Of a stretch of 64,000 bases of DNA, positions 61,501-64,000 are shown piece after piece (position 1 is the stretch's first letter; each line of letters opens with the position of its first letter). The translations under genes and the position numbers were made by a program. The notes below the pieces were generated by a model. That model was not told the DNA's origin. It was given only the letters and a program-made list of their open reading frames with translations, and ran no database searches. The DNA comes from an uncultured Bacteroides sp. (lineage in GTDB: Bacteria; Bacteroidota; Bacteroidia; Bacteroidales; Bacteroidaceae), in NCBI RefSeq assembly GCF_963678425.1, contig NZ_OY782854.1:558001-622000 (forward strand). The letters run 5' to 3'.

Positions 61501-62690
61501 ATAATAGTAAAGGCGGATTTGTTCAGGTAAATCTGAGTTGTGATTCAAATAAGGAATATGCAATACTTACTGTAAAAGACAATGGAAAGGGTATTCCTCC
61601 GGAGAAAATAAAGACCTTATTTAAACGTTTTTATGAAGGAGATTATCGCCGCTTTAATACGATTGGCACAGGAATCGGACTTGCTCTGACTAAAGATTTG
61701 GTAGAATTGCATCAGGGAACTATCACAGTTGAAAGTGAAGTGGATAGAGGAACATCTTTCTGTGTAAAGATACCTATTGGCCGTTCTTTTTATAATGATG
61801 ATGAGATTGATGATTTAAAGATTGCTGTTACGGAAGGTACAATATCCGATTTGGAACATTCTGTTCCGGAGCCCGAAAAAATGGCAGAAACAAAATCTCA
61901 TTCTTTGTTGGTTATTGAAGACAATGAAGAATTGCTTCAGTTAATGACGAGATTGCTATGCCGAGACTATAATATTTTTACAGCACAAAATGGAAAAGAA
62001 GGCATTGCTATTGTTGAGAATGAGGATATAGATCTTATTGTTTCAGATATTATGATGCCTGAGATGGACGGGATTGAGTTTTGCAAGCACTTAAAGAGTA
62101 ATTTTGAAACTTGCCATATTCCTTTAATCTTGCTTACTGCAAAGAATAAGGAAGAGGATAGGATTGAAGCTTACGACTCAGGTGCCGACGGGTTTATAAG
62201 CAAACCCTTTAAACTTCCGGTGCTTCATGCCAAGATAAAGAACCTTTTAAAGGGCAAAGAACGGGTAGCTAAAGACTTTAAAAAGCAGCTGGTTTTTGAA
62301 GCCAAAGAACTGAATTATACCAGTATTGATGAAGAATTTCTGCAAAGGGCTATTGACTGTGTTTATAAACATCTTGATGATTCCGAGTTCGACCAGCAAC
62401 AGTTTATTGAAGAAATGGGATCGAGTAAGTCTACATTATATAAGAAGCTGAAATCACTTACCGGACTTAATACTTCTGCTTTTATACGAAACATTCGCTT
62501 AAAGGCTGCCTGTAAAATTGTGGAAGAAAAGAAGCGTATCCGCATCTCCGAGCTTGCTTATGCTGTAGGTTTTAATGATCCGAAATATTTCAGTGCATGC
62601 TTTAAAAAGGAATTTGGAATGCTCCCCAGTGAATATATTGAAAGATATATGCCCGAATCCTTTGTTCCGGAACCTGAAGAGAATGAATAA
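58536..62690 (+). CDS. Hybrid two-component system regulator (HTCS)
   Basis: A 1384-residue single-protein sensor and regulator of the kind that controls polysaccharide utilisation loci in Bacteroides. A signal peptide precedes two periplasmic beta-propellers built of repeats such as DKDGYIWIATRSGLCLYDG and DSRGNIWIGTWSAGLYRYD, followed by a Y_Y_Y domain (about 700-800) and a membrane helix (WWAYLFYIIAGALIARFSL). The cytoplasmic part has H-box FFTNITHELLTPLT (His871), HATPase with NLLSNASKYN and DNGKGIPP, a receiver domain with SDIMMPEMDG (Asp1171), and a C-terminal AraC-type DNA-binding domain (IRISELAYAVGFNDPKYFSA). It binds a glycan fragment outside and activates genes inside; its target locus is not in the window and probably lies beyond the insertion sequence. 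Confidence 0.95.
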   Translation: MQNINYPILQKVSLFLLLLLYPFLANSQNEIIQHLKFKQLSTLNGLPTDEVQKVFQDKDGYIWIATRSGLCLYDGYQVKIYKANLYTPELFTSNNILCLADDNNHNLWIGTLDGLNILNKKTGVIRKVVIPRIANNAISCILINKDNTVWVGTDSGLCRYIPQNDSFEILDKSKTNGALNPTAIKSLIEDSRGNIWIGTWSAGLYRYDPKIKRYYTYPKMNNRNSAHVIYEDYKKRIWVGTWNEGLFLLENPYDMNHLRWKKFVHQNGNPNSLSDNIVYSISEDLNTHTLWVGTRSGLSITPQDGSGYFINYLPESERYPLISNEVNSIIRDHFGMMWMGTIGGGVCWVNTKQTHFNQYNIESIKSELPTNSVKSLYVDDGGLVWMGIGTYGLAAYNPKNNVCNYYPKISEFSNISSMPTVNTIVRIKKTNELWIGTYDGGIYVYKKGQKVKVMLPDNTPFLKEACISAIKEDRKGNCWIGTRSGLCVRYNNGKGYIFNTLLVNNKDLSRCTIRSLCEDNDGTIWCGTGNYGVIRLSRNLQNPKLTKFAQYSLSNNKLNCMDALCLFKDNIGRLWLGTEGGGLNLYDREKDTFISINKLINLPGDVVSSIQQDKKGNLWLGTNYGLVRLRVEKNLKESSFRVYTTADGLQDNFFIQNSSFNKNGELFFGGYKGYNSFFPDRMEDNVMKVPVVITDIKILNQSFGTLDNELRNRISEETPGFTKRIELPYKYKNFTIEFAALVYNNSRGNKYAYKLEGFDKDWQYTDALHRFANYNNLKSGTYTFRLKATNENGVWNENEVTLEVVVLPPFWATWWAYLFYIIAGALIARFSLKVARNRMQLKNDLEIQQMEQAKSEEVNHIKLQFFTNITHELLTPLTIISATVDDLKMISPQHNEHYGVMQNNISRLIRLLQQILEFRKAETGNLKLKVSNDNLAVFLRKEVESLRPLMKKKKIHLSVVCDPENIMGFFDPDKLDKIVYNLLSNASKYNSKGGFVQVNLSCDSNKEYAILTVKDNGKGIPPEKIKTLFKRFYEGDYRRFNTIGTGIGLALTKDLVELHQGTITVESEVDRGTSFCVKIPIGRSFYNDDEIDDLKIAVTEGTISDLEHSVPEPEKMAETKSHSLLVIEDNEELLQLMTRLLCRDYNIFTAQNGKEGIAIVENEDIDLIVSDIMMPEMDGIEFCKHLKSNFETCHIPLILLTAKNKEEDRIEAYDSGADGFISKPFKLPVLHAKIKNLLKGKERVAKDFKKQLVFEAKELNYTSIDEEFLQRAIDCVYKHLDDSEFDQQQFIEEMGSSKSTLYKKLKSLTGLNTSAFIRNIRLKAACKIVEEKKRIRISELAYAVGFNDPKYFSACFKKEFGMLPSEYIERYMPESFVPEPEENE

Positions 62691-62693
62691 AAA

Positions 62694-62730
62694 ATCATTG
62701 GGCAATGGCTGATAATTATTGCCCAATGAT
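62694..62730 (+). terminator. Terminator of the HTCS gene
   Basis: ATCATTGGGCAAT (62694-62706) pairs perfectly with ATTGCCCAATGAT (62718-62730). It begins 4 bp after the stop; no long T-run follows. Confidence 0.75.
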
Positions 62731-62737
62731 CACAATT

Positions 62738-62795
62738 CATTCACCAATAATCACAATTTATTCGCCAATAATTTTTATTTATTGGTCAATAAAAA
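62738..62795. promoter_or_regulatory. Three copies of an ATTC(A/G)CCAATAA motif
   Basis: CATTCACCAATAAT (62738-62751) and TTTATTCGCCAATAAT (62757-62772) form 21-bp direct repeats together with the TCACAATT before each; an inverted TTTATTGGTCAATAAA follows (about 62777-62792). The same motif occurs three times at 5526-5602. Candidate operators of the adjacent HTCS (inference). Confidence 0.45.
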
Positions 62796-62832
62796 TACCT
62801 CCATACATTTTTTTTATTTCAGCTATATTTTC

Positions 62833-63807
62833 TTATGGTTTGAAGGAGTGGCAGAATGCGGATAAATAAGACATTTCTCTAAGCTGTGCCCTAAATTGTT
62901 TGATCTTTGCATTAAAAGATTCTGCAAACGCATTGGTAGCCCTGTTTGTAAAGAAGTTCAATACCTCGTCGTAATGTTCGTACAATGTTCCTGCTATGAC
63001 ATTAAAGCTTTTAAAGCCAGAGTTGTCCACTTTGTCATACCAACGTGCAAGTGACATCCTGGCGGCATCCTTCACCGTGTTCTTGTTGAATATCATTCTC
63101 AGTGAGTGCGTTAGAGAATAAGCTTCTTTTATATCGGGATAGATATCAAACAATATTGCCGCTCTTTCCTTTTGGCTTTCCGTCCATTTGTCCATGGATT
63201 TGAACAGTAAATATCGACTCCTTGCCAACAATTGTTTTTGCGTATCACCGTTTGCAAATGTGGTTGGCTGATAATCTTCTCCTTTTTCCTTAGCTTCTTC
63301 TTTTGCATCCGTATCGGCTTGAATGGCATCCCAACGATGTGCTATTCTCATTTCCTGTAATGCATCACATGCCAACTTTTGAACATGGAAACGATCAATT
63401 GTACGCTTGGCTTTGGGAAAACATCTTCGGATTATAAGATTCATGCTATTGGATAGGTCCATTGTAACTTCTTCCACGACAGATCGTTTATCTTCAGGTA
63501 TAAGTTTTAAAGTATCGATTACATCATTTGAGGAAACACCTTTAACCAAAGCTACCAGTGACCCTTTTCTCCCACGCGCTTCTGGGTTGGAGACTATGGT
63601 ATAAAGCTCGCCGTCACTTATGGATGTCTCATCAATGCAAAGCCGTTTACCAACATTATCCGGGAATATAAGCCACTCATCCGCATGAGAATATTCATTC
63701 CATCGACGATAGCCACTCAGGACTTCTTTATACTGTTTTTCAAACGTATCCCCGTTTATATGATAATAAGCATCAAGCGAACGGGAGGTCGTAGGTCTCG
63801 TCTCCAT
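62833..63807 (-). CDS. ISAon1-type DDE transposase, catalytic part
   Basis: A 324-residue transposase of the ISL3-like group (ISAon1 in Bacteroidetes). LCIDETSISDGELYTIV holds the first catalytic Asp, VTMDLSNSMNLIIRRCFPKA the second with the DRFHVQK strand, and TNAFAESFNAKIKQFRAQL the catalytic Glu. The start at 63807 has a good ribosome-binding site (AAAGAGG) and overlaps the upstream frame by 35 bp. Transposition by cut and paste is family knowledge. The frame is intact, so the element may still be mobile. Confidence 0.88.
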   Translation of the reverse strand: METRPTTSRSLDAYYHINGDTFEKQYKEVLSGYRRWNEYSHADEWLIFPDNVGKRLCIDETSISDGELYTIVSNPEARGRKGSLVALVKGVSSNDVIDTLKLIPEDKRSVVEEVTMDLSNSMNLIIRRCFPKAKRTIDRFHVQKLACDALQEMRIAHRWDAIQADTDAKEEAKEKGEDYQPTTFANGDTQKQLLARSRYLLFKSMDKWTESQKERAAILFDIYPDIKEAYSLTHSLRMIFNKNTVKDAARMSLARWYDKVDNSGFKSFNVIAGTLYEHYDEVLNFFTNRATNAFAESFNAKIKQFRAQLREMSYLSAFCHSFKP

Positions 63808-64000
63808 ACACCTCTTTTAAAAAAGCCGCAAATTCTTTCGAGTAGCGGACACCTTCGGCTTTAAACTCATCATAAGGAGCTGTAAAACTTTCATTTGTTT
63901 GCCGATTAATCCAACGGTGGCGACGAACCACCAAATCAACAGCTTTGTCACGAAGAGGAAAATCTCTGATGGTGACAGGATTCAGGAAGCCTTTGGATTC
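63773..64000 (-). CDS. ISAon1-type transposase N-terminal protein (5' end outside window)
   Basis: Open from the window edge to a TGA at 63773. The residues FLNPVTIRDFPLRDKAVDLV followed by VRRHRWIN and a Phe-rich KEFAAFLKEVYG end match the separate N-terminal protein encoded before ISAon1-type transposases. It overlaps the transposase start by 35 bp in another frame (+1 relative), so the transposase is made by coupled re-initiation or, less likely, by frameshifting. Confidence 0.78.
   Translation of the reverse strand, partial: ESKGFLNPVTIRDFPLRDKAVDLVVRRHRWINRQTNESFTAPYDEFKAEGVRYSKEFAAFLKEVYGDETYDLPFA

Larger units (their letters stand above)
62833..64000 (-). mobile_element. ISAon1-like insertion sequence, cut by the window edge
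   Basis: Consists of the two overlapping frames above. The downstream terminal repeat should lie between 62796 and 62833 but I could not identify it without the other end. Its position separates the HTCS gene and its candidate operators from whatever follows. Confidence 0.7.

Noticed and set aside
62833..63807. Programmed -1 frameshift fusing the two transposase frames
   Set aside because: The second frame is in +1 phase and has its own ATG with a good ribosome-binding site.

Overview
The window is a chromosomal stretch of an AT-rich Bacteroidales bacterium, most likely Bacteroides or a close relative. The support is: a 1384-residue one-protein hybrid two-component regulator of the carbohydrate-sensing type, -33 TTTG / -7 TAnnTTTG promoters (for example 40723-40753 and 58481-58515), weak ribosome-binding sites, many Bacteroidales-only DUF families (DUF4199, DUF4270, DUF6048, DUF6452, DUF6132, DUF3836-like), and an ISAon1-type transposase. 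All family calls are by eye from the sequence; no search was run.

Layout. 1-5.0 kb: end of a glycan-degradation cluster (PA14-domain tail, EEP phosphodiesterase, alkaline phosphatase, ROK sugar kinase, secreted glycoside hydrolase). 5.9-9.7 kb: four tandem paralogues of a 132-residue membrane protein, separated by remnants of a short upstream reading frame and of the 3' end of the adjacent XylR-like regulator. 10-14.7 kb: a Pls-like single-module non-ribosomal peptide synthetase with three membrane/left-handed-beta-helix repeats, plus a secreted Gly-rich protein. 14.8-21.2 kb: accessory stretch with two envelope proteins, an SF2 helicase-like protein, an orphan Ser/Thr kinase and a HicAB pair, dotted with REP-like and palindromic repeats. 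21.3-32.9 kb: OmpA lipoprotein, orphan sensor kinase, a group II intron behind a terminator hairpin, a GH42 beta-galactosidase, and two DUF3836-like secreted proteins, one with a T9SS-type sorting domain.

33-46.5 kb: a tripartite TolC-EmrA-EmrB type efflux operon, a FucP-like sugar permease, a small redox operon (DUF6132, membrane protein, thioredoxin lipoprotein, mini-ferredoxin), a candidate small RNA, the crcB/DUF190 pair, two tRNA-Thr(TGT) genes in a duplicated block, and a core operon (DUF4199, DPM1-like glycosyltransferase, DUF6452, DUF6048, mntP). 46.5-58.2 kb: housekeeping block with panD-panC, a glycogen-synthase-like protein, DUF4270, a polyglucan operon (debranching enzyme, GT4, GH57), MarC, a Crp/Fnr regulator and enolase. 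58.5-64 kb: the hybrid two-component regulator followed by an insertion sequence cut by the window edge.

The most unusual items are the Pls-like synthetase, whose hand-read specificity code (D-A-E-S-I-G-T-V-I-K) resembles the lysine code; the immunity-like tandem array; the palindrome-bounded HicAB cassette next to an orphan kinase; a promoter-plus-terminator small RNA candidate near 41.1 kb; and an ATTGGTGAAT-type motif repeated in two distant intergenic regions.
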